Positions 7,204-15,829 are shown, counted from the first letter of the stretch. The stretch: 25,508 bases of DNA from Candidatus Sumerlaeota bacterium (GCA_016928995.1 JAFGJS010000028.1:1-25508), one strand, 5' to 3'. Notes: generated by a model not told the origin, from the sequence alone. Program-made: numbers and translations.

Positions 7204-7980
7204 TCAGCCTTCGAGCTCTTTGCGGAAGGGATCGAGGCGATGGGTCCACGGCTCGCCTGCTTCGAATTTTTTCAGTTTTGATGCGACGATTGCTAACATC
7301 GCTTCCGCGATTTCATCGGTGGTGAGGTCGTCTTTGCTGAAAACAGCGTCGTAGAGCAAGGGATCGTTGATGTTGCGTTTGAAATGGCGGCGAACCAGTT
7401 GCTCCTGCTCGGATTCGCGCCTTGTCATCTCTGCTTCCGCTTCACGTTCATTCATGTTCAGAAATCGCTGCATATTGTAGAGGCGTTTTCGACGGGAGGC
7501 CAGGATGCGGAAATGAATGCCGTAAGGGAAACTTTGCGTCAGGCAGGCGCCGCCGCGTCCAACGAGGACTACCCGGCCGGCGGCAGCGAAATCCAGCATG
7601 ATTTTAAAGACACGGTTGACCACCAGGTCCTGATGTGTGTGGCCGGTGATGATCTCGCTCATCAGATCGTCGAGGACGGAGCTGTAATTTTCATTGAGCA
7701 GTTCTTCAATGGAGACTTTTAACTTGGGATCTTCGGTCACCCTGCGGCAAAGTTCTTTGTCGCACCATTGCCAGCCGCTCAGCATGGATTTGGGGTTTGG
7801 CGCGCGTTCGTTGAGGAGCTCAACCAGTTTCTGGGCGACGCGGCGGCCTCCAGAGCCGGCCATGCGCGAAATTGTGACGAATGGCATGCGTCCGGATAGC
7901 TGGTGCGAGGTTTCCATGGCGGCTTTTTTATAGCTGAGTGATTTGACCAGCGCCGCAACATTGATACCATGTTGATGCAT
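7204..7980 (-). CDS. Cytidylate kinase-like family protein
   Basis: The 258-residue product belongs to the cytidylate-kinase-like P-loop group, related to but distinct from Cmk. The glycine-rich nucleotide-binding segment is VTISRMAGSGGRRVAQKL (35-52), matching the family pattern ISR-x-x-GSGG-R. Later hallmarks are VVLVGRGGACL, HFRILASRRKR and NEREAEAEMTRRESEQEQLVRRHF, the last resembling the lid segment of these kinases. The C-terminal 'LLYDAVFSKDDLTTDEIAEAML' is also typical. The substrate of the family is unproven; a nucleotide or small-molecule phosphotransfer is likely. About 30 residues precede the P-loop segment. The start is well supported: AGGAGG at 7988-7993 (read on the minus strand) lies seven bases before the ATG. 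The gene is divergent from prfA, with about 240 bases between them. Confidence 0.88.
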   Translation of the reverse strand: MHQHGINVAALVKSLSYKKAAMETSHQLSGRMPFVTISRMAGSGGRRVAQKLVELLNERAPNPKSMLSGWQWCDKELCRRVTEDPKLKVSIEELLNENYSSVLDDLMSEIITGHTHQDLVVNRVFKIMLDFAAAGRVVLVGRGGACLTQSFPYGIHFRILASRRKRLYNMQRFLNMNEREAEAEMTRRESEQEQLVRRHFKRNINDPLLYDAVFSKDDLTTDEIAEAMLAIVASKLKKFEAGEPWTHRLDPFRKELEG

Positions 7981-8045
7981 AACAGCACCTCCTGCGGCGA
8001 TCGTCTGTCATGGAAAGGCGATCCGATGGTTTTCGATCGCAGGCT

Positions 8046-8057
8046 AATAGCGCTATT
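8046..8057. promoter_or_regulatory. 12-bp perfect palindrome AATAGCGCTATT
   Basis: A perfect 12-base palindrome lies in the divergent region, 66 bases upstream of the minus-strand kinase-like start and beside an AT-rich segment (8067-8085) that could hold its -10. The position would suit a dimeric repressor site for that gene. No regulator is encoded nearby. Confidence 0.3.
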
Positions 8058-8120
8058 CGCAATCTTTCCTATTCTATATATAAAATCGGCAAAATGAGCA
8101 AGAAAATTAATTAAAATTGA

Positions 8121-8145
8121 TTCAAGCGGCTTCAAGCATTCAAGC
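8121..8145. repeat. Three TTCAAGC heptamers in the prfA upstream region
   Basis: TTCAAGC occurs at 8121-8127, 8131-8137 and 8139-8145, with an inverted core GCTTGA at 8149-8154. The repeats lie about 20 bases upstream of the candidate prfA -35. They could be binding sites for a regulator, or local slippage in a short AT-rich stretch. Confidence 0.45.
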
Positions 8146-8164
8146 GCAGCTTGATATTTCCTCA

Positions 8165-8193
8165 TTGACCGTTGTCGAGTTTCACATGATGAT
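8165..8193 (+). promoter_or_regulatory. Candidate sigma-70-type promoter for prfA
   Basis: TTGACC (8165-8170) and GATGAT (8188-8193) are separated by 17 bases, matching the consensus hexamers at five and four positions. The predicted transcript would start near 8200, shortly before the GGAGG at 8210-8214. Confidence 0.35.
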
Positions 8194-8222
8194 TGCTTTC
8201 TTTTTATGCGGAGGCGCGGCGC

Positions 8223-9299
8223 GTGAGTGATTTATTGTTGAAATTAAAGGACGTTGAATCCAGCTTCCGGGAAGTTGAGCAGCGGCTCAGCCTGCCGGAG
8301 GTGCTCTCTGATCAGGCGGAGTATCGCAAGGTGGTGAAACGTCACGCCGAGATGGAGCCGGTGGTCAAGGCCTATGCGGAGCTCAGGCAGGCTTACGCCC
8401 AGCGGGACGAGGCGAAGTCGATGCTGGATGACAGCGATTCGGAAGTGGCGGAGATGGCGCGAAGCGAGCTGGAATCGGCCGCGGAAGCCATTGAGCGGCT
8501 GGAGGGGAAGATCCGTCTGATGCTCGTTCCGCTGGATCCCAATGATGACAAGAACATCATCGTGGAGATTCGCGCCGGCACGGGCGGCGATGAAGCCGGA
8601 TTGTTCGCCGGTGATTTGCTGCGGATGTACACTCGCTATGCCGAGTTGCGCGGCTGGAAGTTCGAACTGCTGGGCGAAAATCGCACCGGCGTCGGGGGCT
8701 TCAAGGAGGTTTCGTTGAGCGTATCCGGCGGCATGGTCTACAGCCAGCTGAAGTATGAGAGCGGCACGCATCGTGTGCAGCGAGTGCCGGAGACCGAGGC
8801 GCAGGGCCGCATCCACACGTCGGCCGTGACGGTGGCCGTGCTTCCCGAAGCCGAGGAAGTGGACGTTGCGATCCGCCCGGACGATCTGCGCATCGACACG
8901 TATTGCTCCAGCGGCCCTGGCGGCCAGAGCGTGAACACGACCTATTCCGCGGTGCGCATCACGCATCTGCCGACGAACACCGTGGTTTCAATTCAGGATG
9001 AAAAGTCGCAGATCAAGAACCGCGAGAAGGCGATGAAGGTGCTGCGGGCGCGGCTGTATGAAATGGAGCAGGCCAAGCAGAACGCGGCGATCGCCGCGAC
9101 GCGCAAGGCGATGGTGGGCACCGGCGATCGCAGCCAGCGCATCCGCACGTATAACTTTCCGCAGAACCGCCTGACCGACCATCGCATCGGCTTGACGCTG
9201 CACAGTCTGGATCGCGTGATGGAAGGTGAATTGGGCGATGTGATCGAGGCGCTGGTGCTGCATGATCGCACGGAGCGGCTGCGAGCGTTAGATCTGTAA
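8223..9299 (+). CDS. prfA: Peptide chain release factor 1
   Basis: RF1 reads UAA and UAG stop codons in the ribosomal A site and triggers peptide release. The GTG start at 8223 gives 358 residues, the normal RF1 length, and sits eight bases after GGAGG at 8210-8214. The frame extends to a TTG at 8193, which lacks a site and adds ten atypical residues. The stop-codon recognition tripeptide is P-E-T (residues 189-191, in [19 protein letters not shown]), of the RF1 PxT type rather than the RF2 SPF type. The catalytic GGQ is at 233-235 ([13 protein letters not shown]). The usual partner prmC, which methylates the GGQ glutamine, does not follow; a glycosyltransferase starts 23 bases downstream, probably on the same transcript. 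Confidence 0.97.
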   Translation: MSDLLLKLKDVESSFREVEQRLSLPEVLSDQAEYRKVVKRHAEMEPVVKAYAELRQAYAQRDEAKSMLDDSDSEVAEMARSELESAAEAIERLEGKIRLMLVPLDPNDDKNIIVEIRAGTGGDEAGLFAGDLLRMYTRYAELRGWKFELLGENRTGVGGFKEVSLSVSGGMVYSQLKYESGTHRVQRVPETEAQGRIHTSAVTVAVLPEAEEVDVAIRPDDLRIDTYCSSGPGGQSVNTTYSAVRITHLPTNTVVSIQDEKSQIKNREKAMKVLRARLYEMEQAKQNAAIAATRKAMVGTGDRSQRIRTYNFPQNRLTDHRIGLTLHSLDRVMEGELGDVIEALVLHDRTERLRALDL

Positions 9300-9322
9300 C
9301 TCGTTCACAGGGACAACGAGCG

Positions 9323-10288
9323 ATGTATGCAGAGCACAAGATTGGCGTGGTGATTCCTTGTTACAGCGCGGCGGGGACGATTCGCGATGTGATCGCGGGA
9401 TTGCCGGACTATGTGGATGTGATCGTGGCGGTGGATGACGCGAGTCCGGACGGCACGCTGGACGTGTTGCAGTCGATTGATGATTCGCGGCTGATCGTGG
9501 AGCGGCTGAAACGCAATCAGGGCGTGGGCGGAGCGATGGCGGCAGGCTTCCGGCGGATCTTGCAGGAAGACGCGGACATTATCGTGAAGATCGACAGCGA
9601 CGGCCAGATGGATCCTGCGATGATGCTTGATCTCATCGAGCCGGTCGCCGCGGACGCCTGCGAATACGCCAAGGGGAACCGGTTTCGGCATTTCACGGAG
9701 TTGCAGCGCATGCCGTCGGCGCGAAAGCTGGGCAACATCGTGCTGACCTTCTGGACCAAGTTGGCCAGCGGCTATTGGCATGTGTTCGATCCGCAGAACG
9801 GCTATGTGGCGATCCGTTCGGACGTGTTGCGGCGCTTGAATCTGGAGCGGTTGGCGCAACGGCGCTACTTCTTCGAAAATGAAATGCTGATCCAGTTGTA
9901 TTATGAATCAGCGCGGGTGCTGGATTGTCCGATGCCGGCGATATATGAGGGGCAGCTTTCCTCGCTGCACATCCATCAGGTCGTGCGGTATTTCCCGCCT
10001 TTGCTGATCAAAGGTTTTTTCGCGCGGATGTTTTATTGCCATGTGCTGAAGGATTTCTCCGCGATCATTCCGCTTTTTTTGCTGGGCGCGCTGCTGTTTT
10101 GCTGGGGATTCTGCTTTGGCGCCTGGACATGGATTCGTTCATGGCGGACCGGCGTGGTGTCCACGACCGGCACGGTGATGCTTTCCGTGCTGCCGCTGAT
10201 TCTGGGCGTGCAGATGCTGCTGCAGGCGCTGCTGCTTGACGTGATGAACGCGCCGCGGGTGGAATGGCGCAAGCAGCGAAGGCGGTGA
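9323..10288 (+). CDS. Membrane-associated family 2 glycosyltransferase
   Basis: The 321-residue protein has an N-terminal GT-A domain of the GT2 family: VVIPCYSAAGTIRDVI (9-24), VAVDDASPDGTLDVL (35-49) and the D-x-D region VKIDSDGQMDP (88-98), which binds the metal and nucleotide sugar. The layout resembles dolichol-/polyprenyl-phosphate mannose synthases. Two predicted membrane helices close the protein, at about 247-270 and 284-307. It therefore probably moves a sugar onto a polyprenyl phosphate or another lipid-linked acceptor at the cytoplasmic face; donor and acceptor are unknown. It starts 23 bases after prfA. It ends one base from the stop of the facing methyltransferase gene, leaving no room for a terminator between them. 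Confidence 0.9.
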   Translation: MYAEHKIGVVIPCYSAAGTIRDVIAGLPDYVDVIVAVDDASPDGTLDVLQSIDDSRLIVERLKRNQGVGGAMAAGFRRILQEDADIIVKIDSDGQMDPAMMLDLIEPVAADACEYAKGNRFRHFTELQRMPSARKLGNIVLTFWTKLASGYWHVFDPQNGYVAIRSDVLRRLNLERLAQRRYFFENEMLIQLYYESARVLDCPMPAIYEGQLSSLHIHQVVRYFPPLLIKGFFARMFYCHVLKDFSAIIPLFLLGALLFCWGFCFGAWTWIRSWRTGVVSTTGTVMLSVLPLILGVQMLLQALLLDVMNAPRVEWRKQRRR

Positions 10289-10289
10289 T

Positions 10290-11189
10290 TTACGGTTTGC
10301 GCGCGAATTGGATCAGGATGTCGCGTTCGGTGCGGAGCTGATCCAGCAAGGCGCAGAGCGAAAGTCCGGCTCGATACACCGGCGCGGCGAACGCTGAACC
10401 CGAGCTGCCAGTGGCGCGGATGTATCGGATGCGATGCGGGATCGATGCGAGCGTGACGATCGGCTCGAAGTCCGTCTGCAAATTTTCAAATCCTGCGCGT
10501 TCCAGCGCCTGCCGCAGTTGTCGCGGCTCGAAATACCAGACATGCGGGTAGGGGAAGTCCAACTGCCATAAGCGCCACAGCGGCAGACTGGCCAGGCCGC
10601 ACGTGGCTTTGTACAGCAGCGTGGCGGCGCGATAGATGCCGCCGTTGCGGTTGGGAACTTTGAGCACTAAAAGTCCGCCGGGCCGTAAAATTTTATTAAT
10701 TTCACGCAGCGCGTCATGCCCATGCGGCAGGTGCTCCAGCACGTCCATCATCGCCACAACGTCGAATTGCTCGCCGGGGAAATGCGCCGCGGGAAATTCG
10801 CCGTGCAAGAGCTGATGCTTTCCTGCGCGCGCGGTTTCTATGGCGATTTCGGAAGGCTCGATGCCGAATGTTTGCCATCCGCGTTCGGCTGCGACGTCGA
10901 GAAACCAGCCGAAGGAACAGCCGATGTCCAGCATGCGGCCTTTATTTGTGATGTGTTTTTCGATGACATCCAGCAGGCGGCGGCTGGATTGGTGGCGGAT
11001 TTGCTCCATTGCAGCATAATAAGCCTCAAGATCGAGTCCGGCGAATTCATCTTCCGTGCGATCCACATGATGCGCGGAGGCGTCATACGCCCATAATCCG
11101 CATGTATCGCACTTCAGCAGCGTAAGTGCGCGCAGTTTTCCCGCGATGAAAAATTTTTCATCGTTGCAGGCGATGCATCGCAGGCTCAT
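10290..11189 (-). CDS. Class I SAM-dependent methyltransferase with N-terminal zinc-ribbon-like motif
   Basis: The 299-residue product is a Methyltransf_23-type enzyme. Four cysteines at 5, 8, 27 and 30 (two CxxC pairs) form a zinc-ribbon-like head. The SAM-binding motif I is MLDIGCSFGWFLDVAAERG (86-104), followed by TFGIEPSEIAIETAR and the VVAMMDVLEHLPHG segment (motif IV region). LRPGGLLVLKVPN completes the core. Such proteins often sit in surface-polysaccharide clusters and methylate sugars or lipid-linked intermediates, but the substrate here cannot be read from sequence. AAGGAG lies about eight bases before the ATG. It follows the large membrane protein by 20 bases on the same strand, indicating an operon. 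Confidence 0.9.
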   Translation of the reverse strand: MSLRCIACNDEKFFIAGKLRALTLLKCDTCGLWAYDASAHHVDRTEDEFAGLDLEAYYAAMEQIRHQSSRRLLDVIEKHITNKGRMLDIGCSFGWFLDVAAERGWQTFGIEPSEIAIETARAGKHQLLHGEFPAAHFPGEQFDVVAMMDVLEHLPHGHDALREINKILRPGGLLVLKVPNRNGGIYRAATLLYKATCGLASLPLWRLWQLDFPYPHVWYFEPRQLRQALERAGFENLQTDFEPIVTLASIPHRIRYIRATGSSGSAFAAPVYRAGLSLCALLDQLRTERDILIQFARKP

Positions 11190-11209
11190 CCGATAATCTC
11201 CTTAAGGTT

Positions 11210-13555
11210 TTATTCCATCAAAGCGAACCAATCGATGGCGATTCCCAAAATGCGATTATCGCCTGGGAAATGGTTCTTCTCCGCGGCCGGCGCATCGATG
11301 TCGATTCGATACTCCGCCGCACTTCGATCCGCCGGCAGAGGTATGGTGATTTCCGCCCACTGAGAGCTGTGGGGGAATTTCTGCGTGGTCTGTTCCCCGT
11401 TGATCGTGATGGTGTAGTCGCGCGTGGCCCAAAAGCCGATGGCGATATGATGATAGTCCGGTCCGGGATTGGGCAGGACCAGCGACGCGTGTTTGCAAGT
11501 CCAGCGATAATTGACGCTGGTGTCGCGTTCATATTGCGGAGCGTGGAAGCCTTCCGGGCGCCAGATCCCGTCTCCGTCCGAGCCGATGTCGAACGTGATG
11601 ATCTTTTGATATTCCTCAACGTTTTCCGGCGTGTACTTATAGATCGACGCGTGGTTGGAATGGAATACTCGCTCGAACCAGGGCGAAATATCGAAGGTTG
11701 TCGCGCTGATTTGTTGTGGGCGCATTGCCGCGGGCCAGGACGGTAGATAGGCGTATCGAATATTGAAGCGCTCCATGATTGCTTTGGCGCGTTCATCCAC
11801 GCCCAGCGTGATGAAATGGGAACGGAGGTAGTGATAGCCGGAGGTGAAGTCCGGCTGCGTGGAGGCATAGCCCATAAAATAATTCGAGGTCATGCAGTTC
11901 GTGTAAAACAGCAGCCAGCAGCCATTGTCGCTGTGGTAATTGGTCAGCACGGTGGAGCCTGGTGGTGCGATTGTGTTTAATGCGCGCATGCACATCAAGT
12001 CGCTGTCGGTCCAGGGAGTGTAGGCTTTGCGATATTGTCCGATTCGTTCGAGGGAGCGGGTTGAATTGAAATAAAACGCTCCTCCGGCTGCGATGAACAG
12101 CAGGATGTACGCGCTGAAGGCCGGCGCGCGGGTGATGCGCTGGAGCCAAAACGGCCCGGCGGCCGCCAGCACGGACAAGCTGATCAGCCAGAGAAAGATC
12201 AGCCGGTAGGCTGTGGGCCAGGGATGGATTTTAACCAGCAAGGGCTGCAGTGGTTCGAACGCGGTCAGGAGGATTATGTTCGTCACGATCAGATGGAAAG
12301 CCAGGAATAACCTGCATGGCTTGAACGTGAAGATGGAAAAAAAGCCCAGCACAGCGGCTGCTGGCAGGAAATAGTTAGAGTTGAAACCGAATGGATGGCT
12401 CCAGAATAGTATCGAAAAACTTTCCCATGTGCGCGGCGCCCAGTTGACGATTTCGTGCAGTTTGCTTTCCGCCGAAACATAGACGCCCGCATGGCTGATG
12501 GCGAGGATGGAGGGCGCCAGGGGGGAGATCAGCAGAAGCAGGACGACGGCGGAGGCCGTTGTCAACGCGGCCAGTTTCCATTTTGAGGAATTGAGCCAGG
12601 CGCGGAAAGTCAGCAGTATGGCGGGACCGAGCAGCATGATCGTGAGGATGTCGCTGGAGTGCATGTAGAAGGTTGCCGCGCATTGGATGCAAAATAAAAT
12701 CCAGTATCGCCATGACGCCAGACGGGACGCCATGGCCAGCGCGGTCAGGGCGCCCAGGACGAACATCTCCCCAATTGCGACACACCACCCGCCGTTGAAG
12801 AAGGTGTCGTAGGGGGAGAAATAACAACAGGCGAAAATCCCCGCCCAGAATGCGATTGCGCGATTCACGCCGCAGCTGAGCGCGAGGAAAACGATCCACA
12901 GCGGAATCAGGGAGATGTACAGCACGGCGCTCTGCATCATGACGATCGGGATCGGCGCATGCGTCAGGCGATGTTCCAGGGCGAGCATGGCGTGGAAGGA
13001 AAAAGGATAAAATGACGGGAGCTGGACGGTTTGATTTTTCACGATGTAATAGGTCCATTCCGCGTGATTAACCGCGTCATCGGTATGCGATCCGAAAAGC
13101 TGTCCGAAGACGGCGATTTCCAGCACGATCAGCATCGGCAGCGCGGCGAGCGAGAATCGCCATCCCAGGCGGCTGTGCTGATGTTCGAATTCGTGATCCG
13201 CTTCGGACTCGCTGGTTGAAACCACAGCATCCACGTCCGGTTTTTTATCCGCCGGAGTTGACGCCGCATCCCGGCGTTTTTTCGTGACGAGCATGGCGAT
13301 GCAGATGGCGGCGACAGGCGCGGACATGATCCAGTATGCAGTCAGATTGAAGGGCGCCTGAATCAAAGCCAGGGCCTGCCCGAGAAGCGAAATGAGCAGC
13401 ACGTTCAGCGGCACGGTCCACAGGCATTGTTCCAACACCGGCCGTTTGGGAAGGATGAGGCGAATGATGAAGAAGCCCGGCAGGAAATTTAGCGTGATCC
13501 AGCTGATCAGGATTTGCAATGCGATCAGGGCATGTTGAGCGTTGGTTTCGGGCAT
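11210..13555 (-). CDS. Large polytopic membrane protein, GT-C/DUF6541-like, with C-terminal beta-domain
   Basis: The product is 781 residues from the ATG at 13555, where 'MPETNAQHALIAL' leads directly into the first membrane helix. The frame continues upstream to 13642 but adds a polar, arginine-rich stretch with no ribosome site. About 12-14 hydrophobic helices fill residues 5-510. The first periplasmic loop holds 'HTDDAVNHAEW' and 'YPFSFHAMLALEHRL', which recall the acidic-loop and aromatic-H-A-L pattern of GT-C-like DUF6541 proteins. The soluble C-terminal part (about 520-781) ends in a probable beta-sandwich: YHHIAIGFWATRDYTITINGEQ, then PLPADRSAAEYRIDIDAP. A membrane glycosyltransferase using a lipid-linked sugar is the best guess, in keeping with the adjacent methyltransferase and GT2 genes. 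The exact family is uncertain. Confidence 0.75.
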   Translation of the reverse strand: MPETNAQHALIALQILISWITLNFLPGFFIIRLILPKRPVLEQCLWTVPLNVLLISLLGQALALIQAPFNLTAYWIMSAPVAAICIAMLVTKKRRDAASTPADKKPDVDAVVSTSESEADHEFEHQHSRLGWRFSLAALPMLIVLEIAVFGQLFGSHTDDAVNHAEWTYYIVKNQTVQLPSFYPFSFHAMLALEHRLTHAPIPIVMMQSAVLYISLIPLWIVFLALSCGVNRAIAFWAGIFACCYFSPYDTFFNGGWCVAIGEMFVLGALTALAMASRLASWRYWILFCIQCAATFYMHSSDILTIMLLGPAILLTFRAWLNSSKWKLAALTTASAVVLLLLISPLAPSILAISHAGVYVSAESKLHEIVNWAPRTWESFSILFWSHPFGFNSNYFLPAAAVLGFFSIFTFKPCRLFLAFHLIVTNIILLTAFEPLQPLLVKIHPWPTAYRLIFLWLISLSVLAAAGPFWLQRITRAPAFSAYILLFIAAGGAFYFNSTRSLERIGQYRKAYTPWTDSDLMCMRALNTIAPPGSTVLTNYHSDNGCWLLFYTNCMTSNYFMGYASTQPDFTSGYHYLRSHFITLGVDERAKAIMERFNIRYAYLPSWPAAMRPQQISATTFDISPWFERVFHSNHASIYKYTPENVEEYQKIITFDIGSDGDGIWRPEGFHAPQYERDTSVNYRWTCKHASLVLPNPGPDYHHIAIGFWATRDYTITINGEQTTQKFPHSSQWAEITIPLPADRSAAEYRIDIDAPAAEKNHFPGDNRILGIAIDWFALME

Positions 13556-13653
13556 GCTTGCATCGGACCTTGATGATATGGATCGTTTAAAAGCAGCGGC
13601 CGTCGCTTGCATCGCTGGCGATTGCAAGGCGCGACGCCGCATGAGCGGATTGA

Positions 13654-13683
13654 GTCATAGCAGCGCATGATTCGAACCGTCAA
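13654..13683 (-). promoter_or_regulatory. Candidate promoter for the 13555-10290 minus-strand operon
   Basis: On the minus strand TTGACG (13683-13678) and TATGAC (13659-13654) are 18 bases apart. The predicted transcript start near 13647 would give a leader of about 90 bases before the ATG at 13555 and would make the 13642 start almost leaderless, which favours 13555. Confidence 0.35.
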
Positions 13684-13731
13684 TCAAGAACAAGGGGAGC
13701 GGAATTGTCGTCGGCGTTTTTTAAACCAATG

Positions 13732-13761
13732 CGCCGGATCGGCGAGGTTTCCGATCCGGCG
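13732..13761. terminator. GC-rich hairpin downstream of the small polytopic membrane gene
   Basis: CGCCGGATCGG (13732-13742) pairs exactly with CCGATCCGGCG (13751-13761) across an eight-base loop. Outer arms AACCA and TGGTT extend it with a small internal loop. It lies 46 bases past the stop of the minus-strand gene at 13807. The T-run that follows on the minus strand is weak (GGTTTAAAAAAC), so termination efficiency is uncertain. Confidence 0.6.
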
Positions 13762-13806
13762 GCGCTGGTTGAACTGTATCGCTTTTTGTTTTAATTGTCG
13801 CGCAGT

Positions 13807-14616
13807 TTATGCATTGTCTTTCGAATCGTCCTGCTGTTCGTTTGCATCGAACATCCGCGTCTCGGCGTCGTTGATGAAGGCTTGCGGAACGTATTCCGCG
13901 GTTTTCGATTCGCCAGCGGGAGCGTCGCTGCCGGGACTTCCGCCGCCGCCATCCGGCGTGGAGCCTTCTTCGCCGATCAATCCTTCGTACATGGTGATCA
14001 TGGCGATATAAATGAAGGGAATGGTGAACAGACTCCCCACGAGGCAAACACAAAAGCCAAGGTTGCCGATCAGAGAGTTGATGCAGGAGTACAATCCCAA
14101 GTTTTGGATGTCGCGCAATAAATGATTGTAAGCGAAGGTGATCGCATCGACGCTCTGGGTTTTGCCGTCCTGGATGCCGCAAAGAGCGACGGTCATGATG
14201 AACATCATGACGCCGCCGATGACGATATTCAACGCGATGGAAACGAGGGTGCCCAGGATCGGAATGATGCTGAGGATGAAGCCGGTGATCGTCATGATCA
14301 GAATGCCGCCGAAGGTGATGATCAGACCGACAAGCAAAGTATCCACGAAATGATTGCTGAAGCCCCAGAACAAATCGCCGTATGTCGTTTCCTCGTCGCG
14401 CATTTTTTTGCGGAGGAAGTACAGAAATCCCATCAGGAGCGGTCCGGAGAGGATGCCTAACAATCCGCCGCAGGTGACGAATGTGACAGCTAAAAAAATC
14501 AATGCGGCAATGATATACTCGCCCATGTTGACTTTGAATGTTTCCATGGCCCGGTTGAGCCAACCGGAGATATCGACGTTGATCGGGGGGAAGTTTTCTG
14601 TCTCTTGTTCGGCCAT
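13807..14616 (-). CDS. Small polytopic membrane protein, DUF975/DUF4013-like
   Basis: The 269-residue product has a polar N-terminus, then a family-like 'ISGWLNRAMETFKVNMGEYIIAA' amphipathic-to-helix start. About five to six hydrophobic segments follow between residues 30 and 220, for example around IIAALIFLAVTFVTCGGLLG, LLVGLIITFGGILIMTITGF and LVSIALNIVIGGVMMFIMTV. The C-terminal 45 residues are polar, with a G-rich linker (GGGGSPGSD) and many acidic residues. This plan matches DUF975/DUF4013-type integral membrane proteins of unknown role; no catalytic residues are evident. The start is secure, since AGAGGAG lies about eight bases upstream. It follows alr by 97 bases on the same strand and may be co-transcribed with it. 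Confidence 0.8.
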   Translation of the reverse strand: MAEQETENFPPINVDISGWLNRAMETFKVNMGEYIIAALIFLAVTFVTCGGLLGILSGPLLMGFLYFLRKKMRDEETTYGDLFWGFSNHFVDTLLVGLIITFGGILIMTITGFILSIIPILGTLVSIALNIVIGGVMMFIMTVALCGIQDGKTQSVDAITFAYNHLLRDIQNLGLYSCINSLIGNLGFCVCLVGSLFTIPFIYIAMITMYEGLIGEEGSTPDGGGGSPGSDAPAGESKTAEYVPQAFINDAETRMFDANEQQDDSKDNA

Positions 14617-14713
14617 TGTAGTCTCCTCTCAGCCTGTTGATGGATCGCCGACGCTTGAAACGCTGATGTCTGAACATTCGGCGTCCAGCTAAACACCAAT
14701 CGTTCGCCGTAAG

Positions 14714-15829
14714 TTAGACTGGTTTTTCCGCTGATTGCAAGTAGTTTTTCGGATTGGCGGCGCCGGCGCTGCAGCAAAGTTCATATGAGATCGTTCCGGC
14801 TTTCGCGGCTTGCTCGGTGACGCGGACCACTGCGCCATAGGAGTCGCGGCCGAAAAGCACGACTTCGTCGCCGGGCCGGCATTGCGGAACGCCGCTGATG
14901 TCCACGGCGAATTGGTCCATGCAGACGACGCCGAGGATGGGCGCGAGGCGGCTGTGAATCAGGACTTCGGCGCGATTGGATAGCGCGCGCGGCCAGCCGT
15001 TGCCATAGCCCGCGGAGACAATCGCGATCTCCATCGGCCGCCCGGCGCGGAAGGTCCGGCCGTAGCTGATCGACGCGCCGGCCTGCACGCTTTTGCGCAG
15101 GACGACGGTGCTCTTGAAACTCATCACCGGCTCGAGTTCGGGCGCGAGCGGATCCGCGCCATACAGCGCGATCCCGACGCGCGCGGCGTCGAGGGCGTAG
15201 TCCGGCCGGCGCAGCACTCCCGAGGCGGCGATGTGGACGCGGACGCCGTTCAGGCTATTTTCCGCGAGGAATTGACGCAGGCGCTTGTATTGCAGATTGG
15301 TGTATTCCGGATCGCCGTCGCAATCGGAGAAATGGGAGAACACCTCGCTGATGCGCAAACGCGGAAGCGCGCGGATCATTCGCAGTTCGCGGGCGGCCTG
15401 TTCGCATTCGAAGCCCAGACGGCCAAGCCCGGTGTCGATTTTCAACGCCACGTTTACGTCGCGGTTCAACGCTTGGGCGGCTTCGTTGACGGCTTTTGCG
15501 TCGCGCGCACCGACGACGGTCAGAGTGATTCCAGCCTCAAGCGCCTCGCGCAATCGGCTGCTGAGCAACGGCGAGAGCGCCAGGATCGGCAGACGCGCCC
15601 CGGTTTGACGCAGAGCAAGGCCTTCCTCCACCGTGTAGACGGCCAGTTCGTCAACCGCTTCGGCGGCTTCAAGGGCTTGTGCGCAACGGATCATGCCGTG
15701 GCCGTAGGCGTCTTTTTTCACCACGGCGATCAGGCGGGCGCCGTGCAAGGCTTGGCGGATGTTGCGGGCGTTGCGAATCAACGCGCCGAGATCGATTTCC
15801 ACCCAGGTTCGCGGATCGGCTTCAGTCAT
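14714..15829 (-). CDS. alr: Alanine racemase
   Basis: Alr is a PLP enzyme that converts L-alanine to D-alanine for peptidoglycan. The 371-residue protein has an N-terminal TIM barrel with WVEIDLGALIRNARNIR (9-25) and the PLP lysine in AVVKKDAYGHG (Lys38). KIDTGLGRLGF (130-140) and FSHFSDCD (166-171 region) follow. The C-terminal beta domain has SISYGRTF with the second catalytic base Tyr256, VSAGYGNGWPR and CMDQFAVDIS (303-312). Length and residue spacing are normal for the family. No strong ribosome site precedes the ATG (only AGAGAA about 12 bases away). The gene is divergent from mcsA; the 223-base region between them carries a good mcsA promoter. Confidence 0.97.
   Translation of the reverse strand: MTEADPRTWVEIDLGALIRNARNIRQALHGARLIAVVKKDAYGHGMIRCAQALEAAEAVDELAVYTVEEGLALRQTGARLPILALSPLLSSRLREALEAGITLTVVGARDAKAVNEAAQALNRDVNVALKIDTGLGRLGFECEQAARELRMIRALPRLRISEVFSHFSDCDGDPEYTNLQYKRLRQFLAENSLNGVRVHIAASGVLRRPDYALDAARVGIALYGADPLAPELEPVMSFKSTVVLRKSVQAGASISYGRTFRAGRPMEIAIVSAGYGNGWPRALSNRAEVLIHSRLAPILGVVCMDQFAVDISGVPQCRPGDEVVLFGRDSYGAVVRVTEQAAKAGTISYELCCSAGAANPKNYLQSAEKPV

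Noticed and set aside
8193-8222. Longer prfA start at TTG 8193
   Set aside because: The GTG at 8223 has GGAGG at proper spacing and gives the usual RF1 length; the extension has no site and overlaps the likely -10.
13556-13642. Longer start of the large membrane protein at 13642
   Set aside because: The added 29 residues are polar and arginine/serine-rich with no ribosome site, and a candidate promoter lies immediately upstream.
14122-14460. Plus-strand frame opposite the small membrane protein
   Set aside because: An Asp/His-rich shadow of the hydrophobic minus-strand gene, with no ribosome site or domain.
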